A stretch of DNA of 64,000 nt from Bacteroidales bacterium (GCA_028696715.1 JAQVGO010000002.1:1-64000); one strand, 5' to 3'; numbered from the stretch's first letter, positions 53,420 to 63,808 are shown. Notes: generated by a model not told the origin, from the letters alone. Numbers and translations are program-made.

Positions 53420-55306
53420 AATAATATGATTGTTTTCTCTTGATGAATCAGGAATCAGTTCATTGCCAAGCCATACCTCAGAAATTTTTCGCTCGGTTTC
53501 AAATTTGACAATATGCTGGGAAAAATTATCCTTCCAAACGGCAGTAGATTCGCAGACAGTTTGTTGTCGGCCATCCTCATAAATCACTGTTAAACAAACA
53601 GGAAGAGGCAAACCACCAAGGTTTTCAACAACCACCTGATTGTCATCGGTAACTTTCAACAAAGCAAGTTCAGGGTAAGCATTTTGATAGAACCAGGGTT
53701 TAATAAACCAACCAAGGTCCTCCCCGGAAGCCACCTCCATTGCCCTGAAAAAATCCAGTGGTAATGGATGTTTGCCAGCCCAGTTTACCATATAGTAATG
53801 CAGTGCTTCCTTAAATGTTGCTGGCCCTAGCGCATCCTGAAGAAATGCATAAGCCAGGGATGGTCGGGTGTAGGATGCCAAACGCAAACTACTGTAATCC
53901 GTTGACAACAAATGATTTGGAATCATAGGTGGAATATCATTTTCATATCCTGAGGCGTTTTCGTATCCAGCAACAAGACGTGCCAAATAACCATAATCCG
54001 GGAACAAACTATCAACCATAACCTGGGGCCAAATACTTGCCCATCCTTCATCCATCCAGGCATACTTTTTCTCATTAATACCCATGTAAAAAGGCATATA
54101 GCTATGCGAAATTTCATGGAATGTAAGTCCGAAAGCCTGTGCCGGACTTTCCGGATCACCATTATTTGCCATCATGGGTGTTTCCATGCCTCCACCTCTC
54201 CTACCATTCAGGAATGTTGTCATATAAGGATACGGAAACGGAAGTCCGGGCTCAAAACGCGACATATAGTCAATACTTTGACGTGAATACAACGCAACTT
54301 TCCGTCCGGACAGTGCTTGATCAGGATAAACTGCACTGATGAAAACAGCTTTGTCGAGCCTTGAATTAACTAACAAACGGCTGGCATCCCAATTAAAACC
54401 TATGGCAGCAGCAAAACTAAAATCAGGAACAGACTCAGCCTTAAAATGATAGCTCAGTGATTGGTCATCATTTTCAAAAACTTTATTATTCAGGTAATCC
54501 GACTGACTGATAATACCCACAATAGAATCAGATTGCGATGCCAATTCTATTCTTTCAATAACCGAAGGGGTAAAAATTTCAGATTTGTTTTGCAATTCAC
54601 CCGTTGCCCAAACAAGCCAGTTTTGCGGCACTTCAATGGAAACATCAAAAGTATTTATGTCATTATAAAACTCTACACTTCCACCGTAATTAATTCTATC
54701 CCAGCCATCTATATCATCATAAACTGCAACTTGCGGATACCAGTAAGCAATAAAAAAGGATGAATCACTATATTTTCCCATTCTGATCGAGATCTGCTCT
54801 GCTATCTTAACTCTCCAATCAATACTTAGCTGAATTTGCGATGACGGCATTAGTGCCTGATCCAGTTTCAAAAGAAGCTTGGTTCCCTGTCTGCTCCATT
54901 TTTTATCAGACTCAATTATTGATTGATCGCCAATCTTGATCGAATTTATTTGGGTTCCATCATGTAAATCTACATTTCCAATATCCCAGTTTCGGGAATT
55001 GCCTTTCCTGAAAACATCCTGATATAAATTGAATACCAGATAATTAAGCGTATCAGGACTTTCATTATAATAGGCAATTTCAGCAATTCCGGATACCAAT
55101 GCACTATCCGGATCAAATTTTACACTTATCTTATAATCAGCATGGTTCTGCCAATAATTTTTTCCGGGAACCCCATGCAAGGTTCGTGTTCCATTTTTTA
55201 TTGCCTTTTGCATATTTTTTGAAACAGGATAAGGCTGTGCTGCAGCACCAAGCGCAAAGCAGAATAAAGCAATAATACTGAATATCAAATACTTAATCTT
55301 TTTCAT
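53408..55306 (-). CDS. M1-family zinc metallopeptidase
   Basis: 632 aa. Signal peptide (1-23). The substrate-binding loop is GGMETPM (GAMEN-like). The zinc site is HEISH (about 397-401) with a downstream glutamate in WMDEGWAS, as in M1 aminopeptidases. It would cleave N-terminal residues from peptides in the periplasm or outside; no T9SS tail or lipobox is visible. The gene ends 46 bp before the S8 peptidase starts and shares orientation, so the two may serve one protein-degrading function. Confidence 0.9.
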   Translation of the reverse strand: MKKIKYLIFSIIALFCFALGAAAQPYPVSKNMQKAIKNGTRTLHGVPGKNYWQNHADYKISVKFDPDSALVSGIAEIAYYNESPDTLNYLVFNLYQDVFRKGNSRNWDIGNVDLHDGTQINSIKIGDQSIIESDKKWSRQGTKLLLKLDQALMPSSQIQLSIDWRVKIAEQISIRMGKYSDSSFFIAYWYPQVAVYDDIDGWDRINYGGSVEFYNDINTFDVSIEVPQNWLVWATGELQNKSEIFTPSVIERIELASQSDSIVGIISQSDYLNNKVFENDDQSLSYHFKAESVPDFSFAAAIGFNWDASRLLVNSRLDKAVFISAVYPDQALSGRKVALYSRQSIDYMSRFEPGLPFPYPYMTTFLNGRRGGGMETPMMANNGDPESPAQAFGLTFHEISHSYMPFYMGINEKKYAWMDEGWASIWPQVMVDSLFPDYGYLARLVAGYENASGYENDIPPMIPNHLLSTDYSSLRLASYTRPSLAYAFLQDALGPATFKEALHYYMVNWAGKHPLPLDFFRAMEVASGEDLGWFIKPWFYQNAYPELALLKVTDDNQVVVENLGGLPLPVCLTVIYEDGRQQTVCESTAVWKDNFSQHIVKFETERKISEVWLGNELIPDSSRENNHIIVGD

Positions 55307-55460
55307 CGGATTTCTTTAAAATTTCGGCTAAATGTATAAAATATTGCTGAAAGCCTACAAACTAAGTTGTTTCCGGTCGATATTTTCAAATTACCGATTT
55401 GATTTACCTGGCTATTGGCCATAATTATGTTATTTTGCATCAGACTTTAATAGCAGAGCC

Positions 55461-56825
55461 ATGCTTCACACTTACAATCCTTTTACAGGAAACCTGATCG
55501 AATCATATACAGAACATTCAGATCACGAAATTGAATTGATAATTGATAATCAACACTTTAGGTTCAATTCCTGGAAAAAAACTGAGCTAACCGAAAGGTG
55601 CAGACTGATCGGTCGGCTTGGAAAAATTTTACAAAAAGAGCAACAATCTTTCGCTACACTCATTACATCCGAAATGGGAAAGCCCGTTAAGGAATCACTG
55701 GCCGAAGTAGCTAAATGCGCATGGCTATGTGAATACTATTCCGAAAGCGGAGCAGCAATGCTTCAGGAAATACTCATTAAAACAGAAGCAAATTCAAGTT
55801 TTATCAGCTTTGAGCCAATAGGAATAATTTTTGCTATAATGCCCTGGAATTTTCCTTTGTGGCAGGCACTTCGATTTGCCATTCCAACGATTCTGGCAGG
55901 AAATGTTGTCTTGCTCAAACACGCACCCAATGTGAGTGGAACATCCTTAAAAATAGAATCAATTTTTTCGGAGGCGGGCTTTCCTGAAAATGTTTTCAGA
56001 AGTGTTTTAATTCAGGCCGAACGATCGGAAACTATTATCAGGCACCAATCAATTCGGGGTGTTACAATAACCGGAAGCGAAAAAGCAGGCAGCTCAGTAG
56101 CCTCACTTTCAGGAAAATACCTAAAAAAATGTGTGCTCGAACTGGGTGGGTCTGATCCCTTTATTGTTTTTGAAGATGCTGACTTAAACAAAAGTTGTCA
56201 GGCCGCGGTGGATTCACGCATGTTGAATAGCGGGCAGGTATGTATTGCTGCCAAACGATTTATCGTCCATGAATCTCTTTTTCAGGAATTTGTTGAAGCA
56301 CAAAAAACTGCCATCCTAAATTTGAATCTAGGCGATCCGATGCAAACTAAAACACAGATCGGACCGATGGCTCGTCCTGATTTGGCAACAAAACTTCAGA
56401 AACAAATTGATGAATCCATTGCTTCTGGAGCAAAACTCATTTGCGGAGGCAAAAGTTCAATAAAATTTCCAACTGTTTTTGAACCAACGCTTCTGATTGA
56501 TATTCAGAAGAATATGCCGGTTTACAAAGAAGAAACCTTTGGCCCTGTAACTATCGTAATACCTTTTCAAACAGAGGAAGAAGCTATCCGGATTGCCAAT
56601 GATACTAACTTTGGATTAGGTGCAAGTATCTGGACACAAGATAAAAACAGGGCTAAACGATTGATGAAGGCAATTGATGCAGGTTCCGTTTTTGTAAACA
56701 GCATCACAAAATCTGATCCCCGCCTACCTTTCGGAGGAACAAAAAGTTCTGGCTTTGGTCGGGAATTATCTTTTTACGGCATAACTGAATTTACCAACAT
56801 CAAAACCAATTGGATACAGGCATGA
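55461..56825 (+). CDS. aldehyde dehydrogenase (succinate-semialdehyde dehydrogenase-like)
   Basis: 454 aa. The NAD(P)-binding region [18 protein letters not shown], the Glu motif [10 protein letters not shown] (about 227), and the catalytic Cys near 260 in [12 protein letters not shown] are present, followed by EETFGPV and [15 protein letters not shown]. Subfamily pattern (YLLKHAPN-type lid, short N-terminus) fits GabD-like or YneI-like enzymes. The substrate is an unknown aldehyde, possibly succinate semialdehyde. The stop overlaps the trmD ATG (ATGA). Confidence 0.9.
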   Translation: MLHTYNPFTGNLIESYTEHSDHEIELIIDNQHFRFNSWKKTELTERCRLIGRLGKILQKEQQSFATLITSEMGKPVKESLAEVAKCAWLCEYYSESGAAMLQEILIKTEANSSFISFEPIGIIFAIMPWNFPLWQALRFAIPTILAGNVVLLKHAPNVSGTSLKIESIFSEAGFPENVFRSVLIQAERSETIIRHQSIRGVTITGSEKAGSSVASLSGKYLKKCVLELGGSDPFIVFEDADLNKSCQAAVDSRMLNSGQVCIAAKRFIVHESLFQEFVEAQKTAILNLNLGDPMQTKTQIGPMARPDLATKLQKQIDESIASGAKLICGGKSSIKFPTVFEPTLLIDIQKNMPVYKEETFGPVTIVIPFQTEEEAIRIANDTNFGLGASIWTQDKNRAKRLMKAIDAGSVFVNSITKSDPRLPFGGTKSSGFGRELSFYGITEFTNIKTNWIQA

Positions 56826-57517
56826 GAATAGATATCATCACCCTTTTTCCGGAAATGTTTGAAGGACCTTTTACAACTTCAATCATCAAGCGAGCTCTCA
56901 AGAAGGAACTGGTTGAAATTGAATTGCACAACCTGCGCGATTACAGCACCGACAAGCATCATCGGGTGGATGATTACGCTTTTTCGGGAGGTGCAGGAAT
57001 GGTGATGATGATCGAACCTGTAGATCGCTGTATTACAGCACTTCAAAAAAAGAGAACCTATGATGAAATCATCTATCTGAGCCCTGATGGCAAACAGCTG
57101 AACCAGGGGATGAGTAACCAACTTTCGCTTAAAGAAAATATCTTAATGTTGTGTGGTCATTATAAAGGTATCGACGAAAGAATTCGGGAGCATTTAATCA
57201 CCCGTGAAATTTCTATTGGAGATTATGTGCTATCGGGAGGTGAATTGGCTGCGGCTGTAGTAACAGATAGCGTTGTTAGATTGATTCCGGGAGTTTTAAG
57301 TGACGAAACCTCAGCACTTTCCGATTCATTTCAACACGGCTTGGTTTCTCCGCCAGTATATACACGTCCGAGAAATTACAAAGGTTGGGAAGTTCCTGAA
57401 ATTCTGCTATCAGGCAATGAAGCTAAGATTGAAGCCTGGAAGCTGGATCAGGCCTTCCAGCGAACTGCCGAACGAAGACCTGAATTGCTCGAAAAATTCA
57501 AAAAAAATAAGCCCTAG
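56822..57517 (+). CDS. trmD: tRNA (guanine-N1)-methyltransferase
   Basis: 231 aa. The SPOUT knot carries [12 protein letters not shown] at the start, [19 protein letters not shown] sequence ([17 protein letters not shown]) and [18 protein letters not shown], then a C-terminal helical domain with YTRP and WK. TrmD methylates G37 of tRNAs reading CNN codons, preventing frameshifts. The upstream frame start at 56810 is inside the aldehyde dehydrogenase gene; the ATG at 56822 overlaps its stop. rplS follows after its own promoter. Confidence 0.96.
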   Translation: MRIDIITLFPEMFEGPFTTSIIKRALKKELVEIELHNLRDYSTDKHHRVDDYAFSGGAGMVMMIEPVDRCITALQKKRTYDEIIYLSPDGKQLNQGMSNQLSLKENILMLCGHYKGIDERIREHLITREISIGDYVLSGGELAAAVVTDSVVRLIPGVLSDETSALSDSFQHGLVSPPVYTRPRNYKGWEVPEILLSGNEAKIEAWKLDQAFQRTAERRPELLEKFKKNKP

Positions 57518-57518
57518 C

Positions 57519-57548
57519 TTTTAGGTTCAGAAAATAATTGTATATTTG
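57519..57548 (+). promoter_or_regulatory. rplS promoter
   Basis: TTTT (57519-57522), 18 bp, TATATTTG (57541-57548), followed by CA; the start codon is 44 bp further on. Confidence 0.7.
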
Positions 57549-57592
57549 CACTCATTTTTGAATTGAGCACACCCTATAATATCTATCAGAAA

Positions 57593-57946
57593 ATGAGCAA
57601 GAACGCCTTAATCCAGTTTGTAGAAGATCAGGTAACTGTTAAAGATTTTCCGGCCTTTGGTGCTGGTGATACCGTAACTGTAACTTATAAAATTATTGAA
57701 GGAGACAAAGAACGCCTGCAGAAATTTCAGGGCGTTGTTTTACAACGGGTTGGAGAAGGCCCAACAGCCACTTTTACCGTAAGAAAAATATCGAGCAATA
57801 TTGGTGTTGAGCGTATTTTCCCTGTTGCCTCACCTTTTATTCAGGAAATTGAAGTTAACAAAAAAGGTTCTGTCAGAAGAGCCCGTATCTTTTATCTTCG
57901 TGAATTACGTGGTAAAAAGGCACGTATCAAAGAAGCTCGTCGCTAA
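57593..57946 (+). CDS. rplS: 50S ribosomal protein L19
   Basis: 117 aa, normal L19 length. [48 protein letters not shown] and [20 protein letters not shown] follow the L19 order. It sits at the 30S-50S interface. The ATG at 57593 matches the usual SKN-type beginning; an upstream in-frame TTG at 57563 is closer to the promoter and less likely. A hairpin terminator begins 26 bp after the stop. Confidence 0.97.
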   Translation: MSKNALIQFVEDQVTVKDFPAFGAGDTVTVTYKIIEGDKERLQKFQGVVLQRVGEGPTATFTVRKISSNIGVERIFPVASPFIQEIEVNKKGSVRRARIFYLRELRGKKARIKEARR

Positions 57947-57971
57947 TCAAAAAAAATGATAAGTTATTGGA

Positions 57972-58006
57972 GTCCTGGCGATTAATCGTCAGGACTTTGT
58001 TTGTTT
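57972..58006 (+). terminator. rplS terminator
   Basis: GTCCTG (57972-57977) and CAGGAC (57990-57995) enclose CGATTAATCG, giving a near-complete palindrome followed by TTTGTTTGTTT. Confidence 0.75.
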
Positions 58007-58007
58007 A

Positions 58008-58034
58008 AAAGATTCATAAATCGTTTGAATCTTT
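58008..58034. terminator. second hairpin between rplS and rlmB
   Basis: AAAGATTCA (58008-58016) and TGAATCTTT (58026-58034) form a 9-bp stem with a 9-base loop just after the rlmB stop. The T-run is weak in both directions. Confidence 0.4.
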
Positions 58035-58046
58035 ATTTAGACATGG

Positions 58047-58802
58047 CTAATGAGTTACAATGCGTTGCCTCACTACCTCAAAACAAGCTATCCCGGCAGC
58101 CACCGAAACATTTAATGAATCCATTGGTCCCGGCATTGGAATTTTCAAATGAATATCCGTTTTCTGGAGATAAGCCGGCGAAATTCCATCTTCTTCAGAT
58201 CCTAAAATCAAGGCTATGGGGCCACTCAAATCAGTATCCCAGATTGCCTGATCCGTTTTTTCGGATACCGCAGCAATGCGCAAGCCACTGTCTTTCAGAT
58301 AATCGATGCTTTTCTTAAGGTTGTCTGCTCTACAAACGCTAAGATGATTTAAGGCACCGGCTGCTGTTTTCATCGCATCAGCATTAATCAACGCACTTCC
58401 CCTGGATGGAATCAGAATTGCATCGACCCCGGCAGCATAAGCCGATCGGGCAATGGCTCCAAAGTTTCTAACATCGGTAACCCTGTCGAGGATCAACAGG
58501 AAAGGCATACGTCCGGCTTCATAAATCATTGGAATGAGCTGCTCAACAGCTTGATACGAAATGGGTGAGATAAAACCAATGATTCCCTGATGATTCTTTC
58601 GAGTGATCCGGTTCAGTTTTTCGAGTGGAACAAACTGCACAGGATATTCATTTGCCCTGGCCTGTCGAACGATCTCATTTATCTTTTCCGATCTGTTTCC
58701 CTGCTGAATTAAAATCTTCTCAAACTCTTTTCCCGATGCCAGGGCTTCTTCAATTGGGTGAAGGCCAAATATATAGGAAACAGTCTTATTCTCCATTTGC
58801 AT
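58047..58802 (-). CDS. rlmB: 23S rRNA (guanosine-2'-O)-methyltransferase RlmB (TrmH/SpoU family)
   Basis: 251 aa. The N-terminal substrate-binding domain (to about 80) starts YIFGLHPIEEAL. The SPOUT domain has the three SpoU motifs: ILDRVTDVRNFGAIARSAYAAG, ALILGSEEDGIS and IPMPGPMDSLNVSVAAGI. The enzyme methylates a 23S rRNA guanosine in the peptidyl-transferase region. Two adjacent Met codons (58802 and 58796) are possible starts. A minus-strand TATTTTTG box is at 58810-58817, with no clear -33 box. Confidence 0.9.
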   Translation of the reverse strand: MQMENKTVSYIFGLHPIEEALASGKEFEKILIQQGNRSEKINEIVRQARANEYPVQFVPLEKLNRITRKNHQGIIGFISPISYQAVEQLIPMIYEAGRMPFLLILDRVTDVRNFGAIARSAYAAGVDAILIPSRGSALINADAMKTAAGALNHLSVCRADNLKKSIDYLKDSGLRIAAVSEKTDQAIWDTDLSGPIALILGSEEDGISPAYLQKTDIHLKIPMPGPMDSLNVSVAAGIACFEVVRQRIVTH

Positions 58803-58923
58803 TTTTTTGCAAAAATAGGCTTTTAAGAGCTTTTGTAAGGGATCAAAACTGATAATACGTTAAATTGATCTTTGATTTTGCTATGGGTATAACTAACTTA
58901 GCTGTCGATTTAAAAGGCATCTT

Positions 58924-59715
58924 ATGAAAAACTTACTCCTTATTTTATTTGTATTTTCAGTAGCAACATCAGAAGCACAATATTTTCGCCCGGCAGAAAC
59001 CCTTATGGATAAAAATCTGCTAAAAGATTATTTTCTTTTGCATATGGCATTAGCTGATTCTGATCTTCAACAAATTAAAAACAAGAAAGTTACGCTCAGA
59101 TTTTCTGTTGATGAGTTTGGTCAGCCAGGGAATTTCGAAATTATCAAAGGCATTTCCCCTGAGGCAGATCAGGAAGCCATCAGGCTTGTTAAAAATCTGC
59201 TATGGCAGCCGGCCACCCGAAATGGTAATCCGACAGTAGATCAACAAGAGATTGAAGTTCCATTCCATTACAAACATCTACAACGATTGCAGAAGAAAGG
59301 TTTTGCTAAAGCACCCGAAATAAAAGAATTTCCGAAGTGCTTATCACAAAATATCCATAGCTTTGCAGCTCTCGAAAAAGCGCCCGAACCTATACTAACA
59401 GACGATATGACGCTAAACCAATTCATCATTGCAAATCTTAATTATCCGGAGGAAGCCTACAATAGAAACATTTCAGGAACAGTTAGCATGGATTTCATCA
59501 TCGAAAAAAATGGTCTTGCATCCAATATTGTGATTACCGAAAGTGTTGGCGGTGGATGTGATCAGGAGGCTATCAGGCTGTTGCAAAGCATTCAATGGTT
59601 TCCTGGCATGGTTCAGGACAGTTTGGTGAGAAGCAAAAATCATCTGGATATCTTGTTTACTTTAGGTGATAAACGCATGCAAAATATTCCAAATCGACAG
59701 GGAACGAATTTATAA
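58924..59715 (+). CDS. periplasmic protein with two TonB C-terminal-like domains
   Basis: 263 aa. Signal peptide (1-18, ending SEAQ). Two TonB_C-like units follow: about 45-120 (VTLRFSVDEFGQPGNFEIIKGIS...DQEAIRLVKNLLWQPA) and about 160-255 (GTVSMDFIIEKNGLASNIVITESVGGGCDQEAIRLLQSIQWFPG). Unlike TonB, there is no N-terminal membrane anchor or Pro-rich linker, so it cannot take energy from ExbB/ExbD directly. It may bind outer-membrane receptors or act as an anti-sigma-type partner. The gene is 19 bp before the DUF3078 gene. Confidence 0.75.
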   Translation: MKNLLLILFVFSVATSEAQYFRPAETLMDKNLLKDYFLLHMALADSDLQQIKNKKVTLRFSVDEFGQPGNFEIIKGISPEADQEAIRLVKNLLWQPATRNGNPTVDQQEIEVPFHYKHLQRLQKKGFAKAPEIKEFPKCLSQNIHSFAALEKAPEPILTDDMTLNQFIIANLNYPEEAYNRNISGTVSMDFIIEKNGLASNIVITESVGGGCDQEAIRLLQSIQWFPGMVQDSLVRSKNHLDILFTLGDKRMQNIPNRQGTNL

Positions 59716-59734
59716 TTCTAACACAAAATAAATT

Positions 59735-60643
59735 ATGAAACACATTACATTATTGTTATTGGCATTGATTTGCCTCAATCTCTCTTACGCTCAGGAAGAG
59801 GCACCTAAAAAATGGACTCGCAGTGGCGATATCGGACTTAATTTCTCACAAAGTCATCTGTCTAACTGGGCAGCTGGTGGTGATAATGCTTTGAATTGGC
59901 AAGGTATCTTTAATTACAACGCCAATTATGCGCACGAAAATAACAAATGGGACAACAACATTTCACTTGCACTTGGATACAGTCATCTGGGAGATGCCAA
60001 GGCCATTAAAACAGATGATAAAATCGAGCTGAACTCCTTGTATGGCTACAAAGCCACCGAGAAGCTTTTTTACAGCCTTGCTTTCTCCTTTAAAACACAA
60101 TTTGCTGATGGATTCGATTACAAAAACGATTCAACAAACAGAATCTCAGGATTTATGGTGCCAGCCTATGCTACTTTAGGGCTTGGTTTAGAATATGTAC
60201 CAAACGCCAACTTCTCCATAAATTTTGCCCCGCTTACCGGCAGAATCACCATTGTTAATGATCAGGATATGGCAGATGCCGGTGCTTTTGGTGTTGATCC
60301 GGCTGAATACGATGAAATTACAGGTGATAAAATTAATGATGGCAAAACTACACGCTTTGAATTTGGTGCCAAAATGACTGCAAAACTTGATGTGAAAATA
60401 GCAGAAAATGTAAGCTTCAATTCTAAACTGGAGTTGTTCAGTGATTATCTGAAAAACCCCCAAAACATTGATGTGGACTGGCAAAACCTGATCACTATGA
60501 AAGTGAACAGCTGGTTGAATGCCAATATCACAGCTCATCTCATTTATGATGATGATATTATGATTACTGATAAGGATGGCAATATAGGCCCCAGAACACA
60601 GTTCAAAGAAGTACTCAGCATTGGCTTGTCGTACAAATTCTAG
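59735..60643 (+). CDS. DUF3078 outer-membrane beta-barrel protein
   Basis: 302 aa. Signal peptide (1-20). The mature start WTRSGDIGLNFSQSHLSNWAAGGDNALNW is the DUF3078 signature, and alternating strands continue to the C-terminal aromatic VLSIGLSYKF, as expected for an outer-membrane barrel. Function is unknown. It is located between the TonB-C-domain gene (19 bp) and a phosphodiesterase gene (6 bp), so it is probably in one transcript. Confidence 0.88.
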   Translation: MKHITLLLLALICLNLSYAQEEAPKKWTRSGDIGLNFSQSHLSNWAAGGDNALNWQGIFNYNANYAHENNKWDNNISLALGYSHLGDAKAIKTDDKIELNSLYGYKATEKLFYSLAFSFKTQFADGFDYKNDSTNRISGFMVPAYATLGLGLEYVPNANFSINFAPLTGRITIVNDQDMADAGAFGVDPAEYDEITGDKINDGKTTRFEFGAKMTAKLDVKIAENVSFNSKLELFSDYLKNPQNIDVDWQNLITMKVNSWLNANITAHLIYDDDIMITDKDGNIGPRTQFKEVLSIGLSYKF

Positions 60644-60649
60644 ACAAGC

Positions 60650-61177
60650 ATGACCCGTATTGGACTCTTATCGGACACCCATGGAAGCATTCACCCAAGG
60701 GTGTTCGATTTTTTTAAAGACTGTGATATGATCTTTCATGCCGGCGATATCGGTGATGAAGAAACCCTTAAACAATTACAAAAATTCAAACCCCTGATAG
60801 CCGTTTACGGCAATATTGATGGCACTGATATTCGAATTCAGGTTCCTGAAATTCAAAGATTTAAAATTGAAGATGTCAAGATTTTTATGATCCATATTGG
60901 TGGTTATCCGGGGAGATATGCCAGAGGCATAAAAGAAAAGTTAATACTCCATAAGCCAGACCTTTTTATTTGTGGACATTCGCATATTTTGAAAATCGTG
61001 CACGACAAACAGCTTGGCATCCTGCATATCAACCCGGGAGCAGCCGGCTCGCATGGGATACATCAAAAAATAACTTTCGTCCGATTTGCCATCGACAAGG
61101 CAAAAATCATGGATATGGAAATAATAGAAATTGACAGGAAAACTTTGGCTACCTCAAACGATCAGCCGAACGGATAA
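60650..61177 (+). CDS. YfcE/MJ0936-type metallophosphoesterase
   Basis: 175 aa. The calcineurin-like metal motifs are all present: LLSDTHG (D-x-H), HAGDIGD (GD), YGNIDG (GN), and the histidine-rich ICGHSH. YfcE proteins hydrolyse phosphodiesters in vitro; the in vivo substrate is unknown. The start is 6 bp after the DUF3078 gene. The 3' end overlaps the convergent DUF4293 gene by 29 bp. Confidence 0.9.
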   Translation: MTRIGLLSDTHGSIHPRVFDFFKDCDMIFHAGDIGDEETLKQLQKFKPLIAVYGNIDGTDIRIQVPEIQRFKIEDVKIFMIHIGGYPGRYARGIKEKLILHKPDLFICGHSHILKIVHDKQLGILHINPGAAGSHGIHQKITFVRFAIDKAKIMDMEIIEIDRKTLATSNDQPNG

Positions 61178-61619
61178 GCTTGATATCATGTTTTACACCA
61201 CGCATGGCTAAAAACATGAAAATCAGTGCAATGAGCGGAAGAAAAACCCCAAGGTCGTAATCAGCTTCAACGGAAGTTTTAATTTTCAACTGCTCGGCAT
61301 AGTAAAAGAACATCAACCCAATCAAAACCAGATCAAGCAAAATGTTGAGCCTGATCAATTTCAACTGACCGCCAAGATTTTTGTACATAAAAATGATTAG
61401 CAAAGGCAAAACGGTAACCAGGGCACTAAGGATAGAAAGTGGAAGAAGAAAAAGAGAAGAAAACAACTCTGGATTTCCAGGAACAAAATCCTGAATATGT
61501 GTTACATAGAAAGCCAAAGTATGCTGTTCGCCATAATACTGTGCAACTGGAAAAAAGAACAACAATCCACTTGCCAAAGCAGCAATAAAAAGGAACAATG
61601 TCTGGATGCGCTGAATCAT
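61149..61619 (-). CDS. DUF4293 family membrane protein
   Basis: 156 aa with four membrane helices (about 5-25, 50-72, 80-100, 125-143) and a basic end. The pattern RIQTLFLFIAALASG at the start and the position directly before rho fit DUF4293, a Bacteroidota-only family of unknown function. It diverges from rho and overlaps the convergent phosphodiesterase gene. A minus-strand TATCTTTG box (61642-61649) is 23 bp before the start codon. Confidence 0.82.
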   Translation of the reverse strand: MIQRIQTLFLFIAALASGLLFFFPVAQYYGEQHTLAFYVTHIQDFVPGNPELFSSLFLLPLSILSALVTVLPLLIIFMYKNLGGQLKLIRLNILLDLVLIGLMFFYYAEQLKIKTSVEADYDLGVFLPLIALIFMFLAMRGVKHDIKLIRSADRLR

Positions 61620-61641
61620 GATATGTCATTTATTATTGCGG

Positions 61642-61649
61642 CAAAGATA
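61642..61649 (-). promoter_or_regulatory. candidate -7 box for DUF4293 gene
   Basis: The plus-strand CAAAGATA reads TATCTTTG on the minus strand, matching TAnnTTTG. No clear -33 box. Confidence 0.45.
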
Positions 61650-61693
61650 CAGAATCCGGCATTTTTTACGTTATCCAATTGAACTTTCAGGTG

Positions 61694-61739
61694 TTTTTTC
61701 GAAAAAATTTGGTCAATATTCAAAACTTAACTACATTTG
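61694..61739 (+). promoter_or_regulatory. rho promoter with AT palindrome
   Basis: TTTG (61708-61711), 20 bp, TACATTTG (61732-61739). A perfect palindrome TTTTTTCGAAAAAA (61694-61707) abuts the -33 box. The leader before the ATG is about 130 bases. Confidence 0.6.
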
Positions 61740-61878
61740 CAACGCTTTATTGGAAATCCCTAATCATTTCACATAAATCTAGGCACTTAGAGATATAAGT
61801 TCTTATACGCCGCGTTACAATTATCCGAGGATTTTTTAACACACCCATAAATTTTTTACTGACTAAAACATTATCACA

Positions 61879-63711
61879 ATGTATGACATTATTGAGCTTA
61901 ATAATAAGCTTGTAGGGGAATTAAGAGAAATTGCAAAGGAACTGGAAATTCCCAAAGTAGAAAAACTACTAAAACAAGATTTAATCTACAAAATTCTTGA
62001 TCAACAAGCACTTATACCCCACAAAGCTGAGAAAGAGAAATCTGCTCCCAAAGAAAAACCAAAGCAAACAAAGCAGGAACCAAAAAAGACAGGAGGCCGA
62101 AAACCTCAGGAGAATAAAGGTTCAGCGCAATCGAAAAAGGAAGTTGCAGTAAAAGCAGAAACACAACAAAAACAAGAACCAAAACCTACTGCAGAGCAAC
62201 CTAAAAAAGAAGTTGAAAGCCCTAAAATCAAAACAGCTACTTCTGAGATAAAGCCAAAAGCTGAGGACCAAAACCAAACCAAAACAGCTGAAACTGCTCA
62301 GGCAAAGGATAAAAACGACAATCGCGAACGCAGACCTCGCATCACAAAACCAGCCTCAATCACTCCTTTGGAAAACGAATCCATTGCAGCAACAACTGAA
62401 CCAGTAGCAAGCACCAGAGTATTGCAAAAAACCGAGGATGATCAATCGCGCAACAGGCCTCCTCAAAAGCAAGGTTTTGATCAAAGAAATCAGGAACCAA
62501 GGCAAAACAGAGAAAATTATCAGGCACGTGATCAAAAAAAGGAGTTATTCAAAGAAGCTTCAAAACCAAGAAGAGAAGAATATAAATTTGAGTTTGAAGG
62601 AATTGTGGATGCTGAAGGTGTTTTAGAAATCATGCCCGATGGCTATGGTTTTATGCGTTCTTCAGATTATAATTACCTCAACTCACCTGATGATATTTAT
62701 GTATCTCAATCACAGATTAAGCTGTTTGGGCTAAAAACCGGGGATACCATCAAAGGCACAATTCGTCCTCCTAAAGAAGGCGAGAAATATTTCCCGCTGA
62801 TCAAAGTGGATATGATCAATGGCAGATCGCCCGAAGAAGTGCGCGACCGTATTCCTTTCGATTACCTTACCCCTCTTTTTCCCGAAGAAAAGTTTACCCT
62901 CACCGGCCACAAAGAGAACACCATGTCCACCAGAATTATGGATATGTTTGCCCCGATAGGTAAAGGCCAGCGCGGACTTATCGTTGCCCAGCCTAAAACA
63001 GGTAAAACAGTGTTGCTGAAAGAGGTAGCCAATGCCATCGCCAGCAATCATCCTGAGGTTTACCTGATCATTTTACTCATTGACGAACGTCCGGAAGAAG
63101 TTACAGATATGGCACGCAGCGTGAATGCAGAAGTGATTTCATCAACTTTTGACGAGCCTGCCGACAAACATGTGAAAATCGCTAATATCGTGCTCGAAAA
63201 AGCAAAAAGACTTACCGAATGTGGACATGATGTAGTGATACTTTTAGACTCAATCACAAGGCTGGCCAGGGCCTACAACACCGTTTCACCTGCTTCGGGC
63301 AAAGTGCTCAGCGGAGGTGTTGAAGCCAATGCACTCCAAAAACCAAAGAGATTTTTTGGTGCAGCACGTAAAATAGAAAATGGCGGTTCGCTCACTATTA
63401 TCGCCACCGCACTGATTGACACGGGTTCAAAAATGGATGAAGTGATCTTTGAAGAGTTCAAGGGAACCGGCAATATGGAGTTACAACTCGATCGCAGGCT
63501 TTCGAACAAACGCATCTGGCCGGCTATCGATATAGTGTCGTCCAGCACCCGTCGTGAAGATTTACTCATCGACAAGGAAGCTATGCAAAGGATTTGGGTG
63601 CTCAGAAATCACCTCTCGGATATGAATCCTATTGAAGCCATGGAATTCCTGAAAGACAAAATGCGCTTTACGCAAACAAACGAAGAGTTTCTGATTTCTA
63701 TGAATAGCTAA
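61879..63711 (+). CDS. rho: transcription termination factor Rho with disordered insertion
   Basis: 610 aa, well above the 420 of E. coli Rho. A short N-terminal helical module (1-45) is followed by about 190 residues rich in Lys, Gln, Glu, Pro and Asn (about 46-235), predicted disordered. Then comes the RNA-binding cold-shock-like domain ([21 protein letters not shown]) and the ATPase: Walker [12 protein letters not shown] (about 371-381), [29 protein letters not shown] and [21 protein letters not shown]. The long insertion is a Bacteroidota trait. Gene context beside DUF4293 is conserved. Confidence 0.97.
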   Translation: MYDIIELNNKLVGELREIAKELEIPKVEKLLKQDLIYKILDQQALIPHKAEKEKSAPKEKPKQTKQEPKKTGGRKPQENKGSAQSKKEVAVKAETQQKQEPKPTAEQPKKEVESPKIKTATSEIKPKAEDQNQTKTAETAQAKDKNDNRERRPRITKPASITPLENESIAATTEPVASTRVLQKTEDDQSRNRPPQKQGFDQRNQEPRQNRENYQARDQKKELFKEASKPRREEYKFEFEGIVDAEGVLEIMPDGYGFMRSSDYNYLNSPDDIYVSQSQIKLFGLKTGDTIKGTIRPPKEGEKYFPLIKVDMINGRSPEEVRDRIPFDYLTPLFPEEKFTLTGHKENTMSTRIMDMFAPIGKGQRGLIVAQPKTGKTVLLKEVANAIASNHPEVYLIILLIDERPEEVTDMARSVNAEVISSTFDEPADKHVKIANIVLEKAKRLTECGHDVVILLDSITRLARAYNTVSPASGKVLSGGVEANALQKPKRFFGAARKIENGGSLTIIATALIDTGSKMDEVIFEEFKGTGNMELQLDRRLSNKRIWPAIDIVSSSTRREDLLIDKEAMQRIWVLRNHLSDMNPIEAMEFLKDKMRFTQTNEEFLISMNS

Positions 63712-63735
63712 TCGAATCAATTCGAAATACTTATG

Positions 63736-63770
63736 AGCTGTCGGCCCTGGCTGGCAGCTTTTTTTGTTTT
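63736..63770 (+). terminator. rho gene terminator
   Basis: AGCTGTCGG (63736-63744) pairs with CTGGCAGCT (63751-63759), with two wobble pairs, followed by T7. Confidence 0.8.
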
Positions 63771-63808
63771 ATGACAATAAAATCTTAAAATTGCTGAAAA
63801 AATATAAT

